Of a DNA stretch of 64,000 bases, positions 24,401-35,997 are shown piece by piece; position 1 is the first letter of the stretch, and every line of letters begins with the position of its first letter. The notes under the pieces were generated by a model. That model was not told the origin of the DNA. It ran no database searches and saw only the letters and a list, made by a program, of their open reading frames with translations. The stretch covers positions 72,500,469-72,564,468 of the forward strand of contig CALNVZ010000174.1 in assembly GCA_940671915.1 (NCBI GenBank), written 5' to 3'. Made by a program: the position numbers and the translations under genes. The stretch comes from Paracentrotus lividus (taxonomy: Eukaryota; Echinodermata; Echinoidea; Camarodonta; Echinidae).

Positions 24401-25679
24401 GAAGAAAAGATATCGTTAGAGTTTATAGCAACATATTTGGTAAAACGGAATAAAATGTGTTACTCCTGATGTATATTTTGTATTTCTCACGTAATTATTT
24501 GCAGAGAAAACTTACAACAAAACTGTTTTTTTTAATTACATTTTTTTATGGCGACTCTGCTGACAGCAGATTCTGTAAAAATACATATATTTTTTACAGT
24601 GTAGGCACATCTAGTATATTAAAAGAAACAATACTTTTATAATTTAAAAGATATGAAAAAATGGAAATAAAGCAACGAGCAACCGTGCTATACCATCTTG
24701 CTGGCATTTTTTATTTTGTGTATTGTCATATCCTCAAGTTCACACAACAGACATATTTTATATAATTATATGTGATCCTGGTGATATAAAATAAATCTAC
24801 GGTCAAAGGACGTCACCAACCATTTAGTTTATAATAATTATATAATTATATTCATTCACTATGGTAGACATAATGAAATAGCATTATTTGTGTACATTTG
24901 GAGCATTGTAAAGGCTGCAGTATACAGTTATGTGGAATCATACTTGTTTGGTATTGAAATATTTCAGTATAATATTTTCATCCTATAACTTATAGGATGA
25001 AAATAAGATAGCTCTTATATTGAGAAGATTTAAAAGCATTTTTTTTAAATATATACTTACGGGGGAGTCTAGGTGGCTTGTATCGTGTACATTGAAGCCA
25101 TGAAAACCTCGTCAATGGGTTATCTGCACCATCGGTATCAGCCTTTGACTCGTGATCATCAACCTCATCGTCATCTTCTATCATTTTATGTGGCGACGTC
25201 GAGTCCTGGTGGTCAATGCACTCAATAATTGGTGATCGCAATTGTTTATCTTGATATGATACATTATGTTTGCCGTGTACAGTTAGTTTATGCTTAGCTC
25301 TGATGGTTTCTAGTCTGTTCGTTGCATGTGATCCCACTTCTCTCTTTCCAAGAATCCCATCTATGCTGAAGTCGGTTACTCCAGTTCGCTTCTCGCCTAA
25401 GCTTCCCGGTGAAACGGAGCCACTGGTAGGCAACGGTCTCAGTCCCTGCGCTACTCGGAGGTTCTCCATGCTGAACGAGGCAGCGGCAGCGATCGTGGCC
25501 GCTGATCCTCCGGGGAAAGCGGTAAGCTGGCCCATTGTATTCGACGACAGGGCTCCAAAGGGTTGCTGCATTCTTAACCCGACCAAAGAAAAGCCCGAAT
25601 AGTTAGAAAGTGGCGCCGGGAAGACCCCGGCGGCGTAGAACCCCTGCTGAAGCGAATAAGCAGAGTTTAAGAGAGCCAT
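15018..25679 (-). CDS. Msxlx: Msx-like (Msxlx-type) homeobox transcription factor, complete, three exons
   Basis: Three exons encode 420 residues. The ATG sits in a good context (gaaccATGG). Residues 1-206 are Ala/Gly/Ser-rich with a TDFSIDGILGKRE segment (about 102-114) that fits the eh1 (Groucho-binding) motif, then an acidic stretch (EDDDEVDDHE). A basic KRKDGAKKRKLGRNP leads into the homeodomain at about 220-279. That domain has L16, F20, W48, F49, Q50 and N51, so it should bind TAAT-type sites in the nucleus. PRVPFSP, LEQKFR and HYLSS resemble Msx, but other positions do not, as in the Msx-like (Msxlx) class named from amphioxus and sea urchin. The tail is Ser/Pro/His-rich. Assignment to Msxlx rather than another NK-like class is from memory. 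Likely a repressor. Confidence 0.8.
15492..19312 (-). other. Msxlx-like intron 2 (3.8 kb)
   Basis: AT-rich intron inside the homeodomain (between positions 44 and 45). It contains an A-rich low-complexity patch (15,700-15,760), a short TIR element (16,741-16,893), a GA-rich patch (about 17,330-17,400) and otherwise unique DNA. No RNA gene was recognised. Confidence 0.7.
16741..16893. mobile_element. Short TIR element, 'cagtggcgga ... tccgccac'
   Basis: Ends cagtggcggattca and ttggatccgccac are imperfect inverted repeats around a 125-bp body (gtgcccctctaaaa). It has the shape of a MITE. The ORF across it is not a gene. Confidence 0.55.
19313..19482 (-). CDS. Msxlx: Msxlx-like exon 2 (homeodomain helices 1-2)
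   Basis: A 170-bp exon with acceptor ttacag and donor gtaaat. It starts in phase 1, its first two bases completing an Arg codon. It encodes the basic arm, helices 1 and 2, and the start of helix 3 up to NLSENR. The overlapping longer ORFs on both strands here are in other frames and do not match anything. Confidence 0.9.
22395..22428 (+). repeat. LINE-type 3' tail, (TTGAA)n
   Basis: Attgaattgaattgaattta is a short pentanucleotide tail like those that end CR1/L2-type LINE copies. The upstream 3' UTR was not recognisable. Confidence 0.35.
23963..24290. mobile_element. MITE family M1, copy A
   Basis: Terminal cactg...(c)agtg ends. Internal inverted blocks gatgtcagcagagtcgccat (left) and atggcgactctgctgaacag (right), with ttgctgtaaatttctcc against ggagaaacttacaacaaaac. 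The left end has a long A run. Copy B follows directly. Confidence 0.75.
24292..24601. mobile_element. MITE family M1, copy B
   Basis: The cleanest copy: cactgtaaaaaataat at the left, ttttttacagtg at the right, with the gatgtcagcagagtcgccat block and its inverse. It directly abuts copy A, so the two form a tandem pair with one base between the terminal motifs. Confidence 0.8.
25061..25679 (-). CDS. Msxlx: Msxlx-like exon 1
   Basis: This exon has 206 codons plus one base. It begins at the ATG (25,677-25,679) and its donor is gtaagt (25,055-25,060). It encodes the N-terminal region with the eh1-like FSIDGILG and the acidic block. The next ATG in frame is 48 codons in and would lose the hydrophobic N-terminal segment, so the first ATG is preferred. 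Confidence 0.85.
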
Positions 25680-26200
25680 GGTTCAACAATGAATGGACTC
25701 GCTAATTCCTGACTTTTATTTCTTGCTGCCTGTAGGGATAGTCGTATTATAGAGGAGACCATTTACTCTCAGGGTTGAATAGATGAAGAACAACAGTCAA
25801 GAATAACGATGAGAAGTGAGAGACTACTGGAACAGTCGACTCCTTGATATACCCCAAGAAAAATAGTAAACTCGAAAAAACACCTTGGCGACTCGCGCTG
25901 TTGACGACTCTCAGTTAAAAAACAATCCGCTCATCTTTGTGCGAAATAATAAAAAAGTATTGCTTGTAATAGACTCTGATACTATTTGCGAGAAGACAAA
26001 GGTATGTGCTGCCGAATCACATAGTCATTCCTACTTTGTTTAGAATCAAACTACAGAAAACAAGTTTCTCTCTCATTACCACCACCACCACCACCTCCAC
26101 AACCTTCTGATCTACTGCCCATGCGCGCAGGTCGCACGGTAATTGGCTTGACCTTCGAGGGGTCATAGAAAAGTGACGTCATCCAGACAGAAAAGTCAAC
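25680..26200 (-). promoter_or_regulatory. Candidate 5' flank and promoter of the Msxlx-like gene
   Basis: The 500 bp upstream of the ATG on the minus strand are mixed-composition unique DNA. A perfect CRE palindrome, tgacgtca, lies at 26,174-26,181. No clear TATA box at a fixed distance was found, and the transcription start is not known. Confidence 0.3.
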
Positions 26201-28948
26201 TTCTCTTGTTACTTGTCGCGTTTGGATTGTGTGAAGTATTTATCATTATCTTGACTTGGTGCCCTTTTAGCGCCTGATTAGGCAAGGAGTAAATTGGAAA
26301 TCCAAGTTTCCTTGGGTAGTAGATGCCTGATTGTATTGGTATCGGCATGAGGGTAATGGGTGGACAAGAGAGGCGCCACAGGATGGATAGCAAACTAAGA
26401 CAAAATTCTGATAAAATTATCAAAGTCTTTTAGTTTTCTGCTTGTTTTTCTGTTTTTGGTTGATAATGAAAGGAGCAAAACGTGAAAACTTAAATTCAAA
26501 ATAAAAAAAAAAAAAACAAAAACACGTTGTCGACATTAAAGCTAATGATAATAATACATGAGATTTCTATAGCGTCATTTTCCAAATAGTAATAGATAAA
26601 ATGCTCAAGGCGCTGTTACAAAGGATTACGAAATGATATTACAAATATGAATGTCTGTCTTCAAGAATATACACAAGTGACCAAATGAGCCTTAAGATTT
26701 CTATTGAAGATGGATTCTTAAGCTCCTGTGAAAAGCGTTAAAGATATATGTTAATTATGCAAGAAGAAAAAGAAAATTTGTCGAAAATTTGATATCATCT
26801 AGATTATGAGCATTTGTATCGCTGCATTTCATGTATGGTAATCCAGAACAATGCCTCAAGATCTCTCAAGTCGTTTGTAGAAAAAATACACATCGTTGTT
26901 AGTGATCAAGATTATAAATGGAAGGAATACTTTGTTGGTGTACTTTTTTTTATTTATTATTAAATTCACTGAACACCATCAGATAACACAAGATGAGTCT
27001 GAGACGTAATGTTTTATATTTTGTAAACATCAAAGAAGTCTTAAGTTGAGTTAAATGTAACGTAAGACTCATTAAGTTTGCCAAACAAATCTAATGTCTA
27101 CGCAATATGATGTAATAAAAAATAAGCATGATTATTAAATCTATATCTGACATTACTGCTACATCATCGGATCAAAGATGAACCAATGTCCCTTCGAATG
27201 TACTTCCATTGCTCCCGCTATCCCTTTTGTTTTCTTCTTTTTCTTATGTTTTATTCTTCTCTCTTTATCTCTGTCGTTCTTCTTCGCTCTTTCTCAATGT
27301 TTTATTTGAGAGCTAATTTAGCAATCCCCATCAGATCATGATCTCCCGATCTTTGATATACGAGCTGTGATATGAGGAGGTATCATGATTACCATACCGA
27401 TGATGCCCAATATTTCATCATGGATTAATTTGGTGATTGAGCTCCGGGAACGGACAAGTTTCTTTGGTAATAGCTCTTGCTATTTGCGTCCAAGTCCCCC
27501 ACCATGTAAGAACCAAATGAAGAAAGTTGGTAGCATTTCATCCATCCCGGACATAGCCTAGCTCTATAGGCGTACGGGCGGCGGGGCTCTAAGTTCCTAA
27601 TCCTCAACTCGAAATCGTAAACCTATCATTAACCACTATTTTCCAATCAGCAAAATGAGAGTTGAGGAACGAGTGGTAGCGATAAGTTAAACAGGAAGAT
27701 GATGAATAACATGATGAAGATGATGGTTGTTGATGACTCTTGCAGGCTGATTATAGAGTTATTAAAGAAAGAGAAGAAGATGTTGGAGGATTTGGTGATG
27801 GCCTTGTCAGGGAAAGATGAGCTCGTAATCGGCTGCGCGAATCAATCAGGCTAATTTGGCGGGAGATCGGAACGACAGCTGAAAAATATATATATGGCGT
27901 GAATCAAAGGGAAAATATTACACGTTTAGCTCCACTGCCGTGGGTCGTTGGTAATTAATTAGCTCGTTCTCCGTGATTGTTTTTCTTAGAGAGAATCAAC
28001 CCTATATAAGAATAAAAAGAGAAAGTGTAGCGGAAACGAAATATGCGAAATGTGGAAATGTGCTGATTGCTTTGTCTTGAGGAAAATTGGTGATTACGAC
28101 GAAGAGATCGCTTATAGCGCTAGAATAAAGGATCGTACTAATTATAGAATATTTCAATATTGGAATGGTGCTACAGGCAAATTGTGAAAACCTGTATAAT
28201 GTTAAACATCCTATTGGTATTTGAGGGAATTACCTAAAGGCTAATTTAAACTACTTGTGAAGTTTGCCCTATGTGATATATACATGTAGCTTCTTTAATA
28301 TTCTACTTTTACCTAGAGATATAATTTTGAATATGATAACGATTCGGTTATAGTTATATCCATTTTGTCAAAATTGATAAAATAATTAAATCTGTTTTTT
28401 TTTCTGGACGCCCTAATCATGCTGGTTTTTATATACCAATAACATAAAGCAATGAAGTGCTAATACGAACGCAGAACATTAGTCCTTTATTTATAACATC
28501 TTTATGTTGATGAAAAAACACGATAGCAAAAAAAAAAAAAAAAAAAACACCAACAACAAACAATATTGATACATTTATTAGCATGATTAGCGGAGTCTAA
28601 AAGTTGCAAAAATAAACAAGGTCAGGTTTTTCTTAAATTATTTCTCCCGATGTTCTGTTTTAATCTATTATCATATCTGTTTACATTTGAGCGTTCATAT
28701 CTTTACGTTTCTAAGTGGAAATAGATTCTGAATCAAAATCAGCGATAAAGTATCGTGACTTGTCACTTTCAAATCATAGTAAAACAGAAGTACATGCGTA
28801 GTTATAGTTTTACACCATTTCATCTCCTTCGAACATTTGAATCGGTATCGTCATCTTCATCATCATCCTCATCATCATCATCATCATCATCATCATCGTC
28901 ATTATCACAGTAACCAGGTACGTAAACTAATCCCGTTTCCTCTGTGTG
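26201..28948. other. Intergenic DNA upstream of the homeobox gene
   Basis: No gene. Unique DNA at about 27,180-27,980 is less AT-rich than its surroundings and contains homeodomain-type sites (taattaattag near 27,953). The rest is AT-rich, with a (CATCATCAT)n patch at 28,855-28,900. Confidence 0.4.
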
Positions 28949-29405
<457 letters not shown>

Positions 29406-30780
29406 CGGGCATCATCGTTGAAGTTTGGCGACCTTAGTATGTCTAATTACGTAATATGAGGATCATTATTATGATTTTTTTTATTAAAGCAAAGTTGTTG
29501 ACCTCGTCTGATGGTACATCAATAACTTCCTACAATTGAATGATACATGACAACCGATTATATTCCTTATGTTTGTAACACGAACAAAACAAATAGCAGT
29601 TGATCTACGAATGCATGTGCATTATGTCCTTATAAAATCAATCGTTTTTATTCAATTATAATGCAAATAATTATTGTCCCGGACACTGACCCTTTATAGG
29701 GTTGCCTGTAAGTTAATTGTCCAGGGAAAACAACTCCCTGATCAGACATAATGTTTAAATAACAATGGATAATTGTTCCAGTCATATTTGTTTTAGGTTG
29801 TCAATTTAAATAATAATGAACAACATGGTGTATTGATTGTTTAATTCAATGACAACGAATAAACATTATCCAGAGCACTATATGTATGATACACTAGCCA
29901 GGATGTAATAAGGTGTCATCTCGTCAGGTCCTATATGCTAAACTGATGCAATACCATCACCATAAATGATGATAAAGCTTTATAAGTTTATATGAGTTCA
30001 TATAACCTTTCATGCACGGGACCAGGATATCAAAATAAAATGAAATATATTTTCAAGCAGTCTCTTTATAATCCTTCCATCGACTGAATAATATACACCT
30101 GCAGGTATAGTTGAAAAGCTGTCGTGCCGCATTTTATACAGATATGGAATTGTTGAGAAAATTATATATATTTGATTATTACATAGAGATACCAGGCAAG
30201 CTTATAGTAGTGTCTTTGTTTATCCTTTCCAAATAAAGTTACAATATATTATATTGCAGGTGACTTTGGTATAATAATTTCCTCTTTGTATATGATAAAA
30301 ATGCATATAATTCTATGAACTTCTATTTTCAAAAAGTAATATACAGCGCGTGATATTGGTTGAAATTTTCTTTATTCTAGGATGGCCCGTTATATGGCGC
30401 TTCTAAAGCCATTATCATTAGGCTTAAGGCTGTAAGTAAGTGACTTAAAGCTAGGATTAGGGCGGAAGGGTCTGTTGTTCCCCTTCACCATAAACTTCAA
30501 TGTGCCCCTCCCCGGCTATTAGCGAGCCAAGCAGATAACAAACTACCTTGTGTATTATCTAATTATCTCATCATTCTAAACGTTAATGACAGCTGAAAAG
30601 TGAAAGGGGGCACTGAAAGGTGGAGTTTATTTGGAGGGGTGCGTCTAACAATGACTGGATACAATACCAAATGGTTAGGCTGGCTTAGCAGAGCTGCATT
30701 TCTTTACACCCTTCTATTCATTGTGTTTATATGCACTTTCACTTCTCTGCCATTTCATAGTCCCACTCTTTCTCTCCCCT
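29406..30780. other. AT-rich intergenic DNA
   Basis: No ORF of interest. The last 400 bp (30,370-30,620) are less AT-rich and unique. Confidence 0.4.
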
Positions 30781-30785
30781 GTCTC

Positions 30786-30867
30786 CTTTTCTCCTCTCTC
30801 TCTATCTCTCTCTCTCTCTCTCTGTCTCTCTCTATCTCTCTTTCAAGCACACACACACACACACACA

Positions 30868-30923
<56 letters not shown>

Positions 30924-31120
30924 TACACCCACACACGCACACACACGCACAAACAAACAAATACTCACACACATGCAACATACGCACCCTCACCCACATA
31001 CACATCATCTCTAGATCTGTGCAACAAACACGCGCACACACACACACACACACACACACGCACTCACTCATTCACTCACTCACTCTCCCTCCCTCTCTCT
31101 CTCTTCCTCTCTCTTTCTCT
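30786..31120. repeat. Compound (TC)n/(AC)n microsatellite
   Basis: Runs of TC, AC, CG and again AC and TC over about 330 bp. ORFs here read as THTHT or SLSLS repeats and are not genes. Confidence 0.95.
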
Positions 31121-33600
31121 TCGTTTAATTTTGATCAATTTTAAGTGAAGCCCGGTGAATGACAGCAGACTGATACAGATCGGTTCCCTCTGCTCTACTG
31201 TCACCCCTTCATCATGTACAGGGCCCCCTGAAAAACAATGTTATACCACTGATGGGGCTACCCTGTATAAATAAAACGGAATAAATAAATAAATAAATAA
31301 ATAAATAAATGTTCATCACTCTAATTATTGTAAATGTACTAAAACATGTACACCTTCCCCCTCCCCCAGAAAAAAAAATAGCGGAACATAGACTTCAGGC
31401 ATCTTCTCCAACAGGATAATGTGGTATCAATTTAAAGCTGAAAGGTTTCCCCTACTTAAACACTTCATTTGATAAGATTTGCTTTTGTAAAACAAAAGTA
31501 AAGCTTAATTTTTGCCGTTTGGGGAAATCATAATCACACAAATCCTTCAGATTTAAAGTAAATGGATTTATTTGAGTATTATAGATACTTGATCGCCTGA
31601 TGAATTGCGTGAAAGTTTAACATATCTTGAGGCAATATTCATCCAAATTTGTATTTAAAGTATAACAAAACAAAAAAACTAAATATAAAACGAATTACTT
31701 TACCATCTTACATACATTATCACTTTACATTATTATTATAAAAATTGATTACAGTTTTGTCCCCAGCCCAAACTTTTGTCATTTTTTGTTTACTAACCCC
31801 AATTATGGTTACGAATGCTTGCTGTGTATTTCTCGTAGAAAAACACCCAAAAGGCAATTCAAGGAGGAAAAGAGAGAAAACAGATAAAGAATGGAAAAGG
31901 AAATGGTAAAAAATGAACTGGTAAGAAAAAGGGTAATAGTTGTTTAGATTGACCAGTAATATAAACACTCGGTATTCATATGGGTAATTATTGCTTGAAA
32001 GCCTAAATCATTACAAGGAGGGGGCCAAACATTATATGGATCAAAAGAGAATAGAAAGTGACAAGATAATTACCTAGTGAGCCTCTGCGCAAACAACGAT
32101 CAAAAAGTAAGTATTTCTAGAGCGGGACCAGAGCTGGAGGGGTTTGGGTAAAAGATGGACCTTACACAATACCCAGGTTGGTTACTTCATTAGGATGAGT
32201 GCCTAATTGGATAAGTAGTGGACATTGTGGTCTCAAAAGAAGTAAAGTAAAATCCCATTTGGGGAGGTAGGTTTAGATGGACCACGAAGAATAGATCTAT
32301 TGTTGGTCTGGCCAGAGTAAATCGTAGAATGGGGCGCCATCTAATTATCTTTGTCAAGATCGTATAATGTCAGCTGACACCTCCGCCCATCTTCCGATGC
32401 TCTTTTCATCACCATCAAAACCCCTTTCTTGATCTTTTCTTTTCACTTCGAAGCTCGCGATGAAGAAGGCGGCGCCTCGCTCGAGGAACCTCTTAAAGAC
32501 CAGAACTGTTTTTATTGAACGGGCTCATCAGGGGGTATTCATAACTAACAATTGACACGTTAGTCAAGTCAGGCCACCGGCATGGATTAAAACCAGGCAA
32601 ATCATCTCATTCTATAGCCAACAAGTAAAGTAGAAAGAAGAAATAGAACAGTAAATGAACTGGGCCCTCAGCATGATATCTTTCACCAAGCCGCCATGCT
32701 TGCCCAAAGTAAGCGTGTAGCTTATAATACACCTCTATTAAGCTCATTTAAAAAGTAAACATTTGATATTACGTTTTTATTGCTCTGACTTTATAGTGAT
32801 CACTCTGAAGGATTTGTTAAAAAAAAGTTTTCATGTGATTTCGTAAGAAAGTATTCTCTTTCCGTTCTCCACTAAAACGTAAGGTACTGTGAAATAATGT
32901 GCTATTGATTTATTGCAAAATTTGGAATATACTGATTTTGTGTGAAACTGATTGTTATTGTAATGACAGAAATCATGTAAATCATACATACGGGGGAAAA
33001 CGCCGTGTCCGAAACTTTAAACCAAAATGAATAAAAAGCTATCCCTACAAAGTGTTACAAATGGATAAAAACCAATTTCTTGATTGGTCCTCATAACTTC
33101 ATATTAACATAATAAGTACTTCAAGTTGTATGACGATGTACTGCATGTCTTAGCTTGGATATCTATTAAGGAGTAACATTTAAAAACCGAGAACAACATG
33201 TCCTTTTATAAACATTACTTGTAGTTTCAATTACTTTTACTTCTTGCTACAAGGCGCCCATTAGAGACAACAAACCCCAAAATATACGAAAACCTATAAC
33301 TGGCGTTGTTGTGGTCTCGTTGGCATTTGGATGGTTGAATTTGCATCTCTGAGACGGGGGTAATGGATTGAAGATCAGTCTTAAATGATATCCTCTTGAT
33401 AGGAAATCTTGGCGGTGTCTTTGACCAATCAAGGCAGATCGATCAGGACATGGAACATATCCGAGTGTATTATAACGCTTGGATTAACCTTATCCATTAA
33501 ACAGTAAAGCAGCATTGTGACCACTTTCAGCTAGAGCTCCCTGTCTTTCCATAAGTATCAAAGTTTATGCAATTCGTAATCAGTTGCTCTTTTTAACAAG
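31121..33600. other. Intergenic DNA with a GC-richer unique patch
   Basis: Contains an (AATA)n tract (31,278-31,310). The part at about 32,060-32,690 is unique and less AT-rich (gtcagctgacacctccgccc, ggcggcgcctcgctcgagg), a possible regulatory block between the two genes. No coding signal. Confidence 0.4.
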
Positions 33601-33893
33601 AATGGCTGGTTGGTATTAAGAAGACATAATACATAATCTACACGTTATTTGTCAGTGTATCTTATAGTTTGGAACCATTATCGATTGTCATAATTGTGTG
33701 GTGATATACATATGTAACAGTCTAAAAACTCTATCCAATCGTCTTTATAATTGTTTTCTCTGTTACTTTTGAACAAAATATTCTATGTTACATACTGATG
33801 TTGTTAATTTGATTATTTATTCTGTTAACTTTTGAAAACATGAAAGAAAATCAATAAAGTAATCTTGAATCTTGAATCTTGAATCTTTAGTAA
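33600..33893 (+). mobile_element. LINE 3' end with (TTGAATC)n tail
   Basis: An AT-rich stretch ends in aatcaataaagtaatcttga followed by three TTGAATC units, the form of a CR1/L2-like LINE 3' UTR and tail. No coding part remains. Confidence 0.45.
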
Positions 33894-33929
33894 TATCGTT
33901 ATTATAGTTGTTTATGCATCATTAATATA

Positions 33930-34125
33930 GTGTTCATTTATGATGCGCATGACAAATTGATTTTATTTATGAATTTATCTTCTTATTTGCATGTCGTATC
34001 GGATTTTTTTTGTTTGTTAAATACTTTATTTATGTTATATATTGTATATATGCCTTTTGTCAAACTTTTTATATTTTTATATGTGCTTTTTAAGGCGAAT
34101 AAAGAACAATTGAATTGAATTGAAA
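33930..34125 (+). mobile_element. LINE 3' end with (TTGAA)n tail
   Basis: An AT-rich 3'-UTR-like stretch ends in gcgaataaagaacaattgaa then TTGAATTGAA, typical of CR1-like tails. It follows another LINE tail within 50 bp, in the same orientation. Confidence 0.45.
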
Positions 34126-35052
34126 CAAGAATTATTTTCTTGCCATGTCTGTGGAATATTTTAATGTTAAGAGTGTTTTAAAGGTAGATTAATCCCCAAC
34201 AAACAAGACAAATTGATTTAAAGCTATTAAAAAACTAAAGGAGATTCGATATATTCTCCTTGTTGAACTACTTCCTCACTTTATTGTGTCTTTAAAATGG
34301 GTATATGGATTTTCCATTTCCAATCCTATATCTTAAGGATGTTGTAACAGAGATAATACCATCATATATGCCTTGTAGATACCGCTTTACCCTGCATTTA
34401 CCAGCAGAAATGCCTTGTTGATGCCGCCAGTAACCCATATCATAGTGAAGAGGAACGCGGACCGTATCAGGTCTATTCAGGATCACAGCGGGGACCATCC
34501 CCTTTGATATGCTCCTCCCCTTTTAAAGGTCAATTAGAGACCATTGTCAAGCTTCAATCTGATAATGGAGCGGGGCATCCATTGCATCCCAAAACAACCA
34601 TTTCTTTCTTCCGCCAAAAATAATGGCGCCTTTTCATGCCAATGCACTCTAAATGCGCCTATTGTTTGAGTTGTTAGCATAGATTTAAAGCATATAGAAG
34701 TACAACTTTTCCATTTTATTATATTTTACACTAAAGCGTCGTAAATTAAAGTGTTATTGTACAATTTTACTCTTGTAAACGGAGCATATGCCAGAATCAA
34801 TGTGCAACATTTTTTTAAATTTTAGAATACTTAAAAAACATAAACAAAGCGTGAGGCACTTTTATTGAGCAATACTGCTTCAAATTTTAATATTCCTTTG
34901 GTTGTAAGAATAGAATGTTTAATAAATAACGATTTGGATTCAAGCACAGAAACAAAACTTACAATTTACAAAAACGAATAGGTAAACATTTAACGGACGG
35001 AGGTTAACAAATTGCACGTAATATATTTCTTATGAATTGCACGATAGTAATG
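34126..35052. other. Unique intergenic DNA
   Basis: Nothing coding. 34,250-34,700 is of mixed composition and not obviously repetitive. Confidence 0.35.
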
Positions 35053-35214
35053 CTACAGTCACACAGACACTTACGTATAGTTACGTCTGGTTGCGTCCAA
35101 AAATTATTTTCTTTTCTGCGGATCCCCACAGATGCCTTCCCGTCGTAGTCAGTTGAGGAAATGGTGATAATTTCGTTCATCCAATAAAACAAAGAAATAC
35201 ATATTAAATGATAG

Positions 35215-35245
<31 letters not shown>

Positions 35246-35810
35246 GAGTATTTATATTGCGCAGCCGCTATAATAATATATTCTACTGCGCAGAACAAAA
35301 TAAATCATACATTTTAGAGAGCAGTACTAAGAAGATAAGTCTTAAGTTGAGTTTTGAGTAACTGTGGGTGATTCCCTAATAACGAGTGGGAGTGAGTTCC
35401 ATAATTTAGGAGCCGCATATGTAAATGCTCTATCACCAAGGGTAGACTTTGATTTTCCAGACGGATATTTCAATAATGTGTTATCTTTTGAACTACGGAG
35501 GCTGTAAGATGATTGTACTGATGACTTCAATTTTAAGAGATCTTAATGTAGGCTGGTGCTTTACCGTGAAGAGCTTTGTATACTATCAACATTGTCTTAA
35601 AAAGAATTCTGTGCTTCACAGGCAACCAGTGCAACTCGAGCATAATGGACTACAATGAGAAAAACGAGGAGAATTGCAAACTAATCTGGCACATGCATTC
35701 TGCACCCTCTGGAGTTTACATAATTGATTGTCGGGTAGGCCAAGAATAGAAGATGAATAAGATTTAAACAACAAAAACGTATCTATACGTAAGTGTCTGT
35801 GTGACTGTAG
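35053..35810. mobile_element. TIR element carrying a LINE fragment
   Basis: Ctacagtcacacagacactt acgtatag (from 35,053) is matched inverted at 35,783-35,810 with almost no mismatch over about 28 bp. Between the ends lie an (AAT)n patch and the LINE fragment at 35,295-35,740. Either a DNA transposon received a LINE insertion or a composite MITE captured LINE sequence. Confidence 0.7.
35295..35700 (-). pseudogene. C-terminal end of a non-LTR (CR1/Jockey-like) reverse transcriptase ORF, broken
   Basis: On the minus strand the text LHWLPVKHRI, VYKALHGKAPAYI, YSLRSSKDN, GDRAFTYAAPKLWNSLPL and LLKTQLKTYL then a stop appears in order. This is the conserved tail that follows the reverse transcriptase domain in many LINE ORF2 proteins (HWLPV...YKALHG...GDRAF..AAPKLWN.LP). 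Frame changes near 35,545 and 35,365 show that it is dead. The polymerase domain itself is absent. Confidence 0.75.
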
Positions 35811-35997
35811 TATTACGCTTCATGTTTCGTTGGTTGTAATAAAACACTGCTAATGAATGCGACATACTTTTCATTCCAAATGAACATTTGAGTGTTACAA
35901 TTACTGATAAGTGAATAAACTATCAATATCTCGATCAATAATCATGAATGATCCATTGTTGCGATACTAGTTTATGATATACGTTATTCAAAGTAAC

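Larger units (their letters stand above)
19483..25060 (-). other. Msxlx-like intron 1 (5.6 kb)
   Basis: It holds poly-A runs near 19,604, a GC-richer unique island at about 20,480-20,680 (cacgcgtacacacgcgcgcg, ggcgccccgcc), a CAAA-rich low-complexity patch (22,660-22,800) and two adjacent MITE copies (23,963-24,601). The GC island and the unique DNA around 21.6-22.0 kb are candidates for intronic control elements; this is inference only. Confidence 0.6.

Noticed and set aside
25270-25602. 110-residue plus-strand ORF
   Set aside because: Antisense to Msxlx-like exon 1, with no features of its own.
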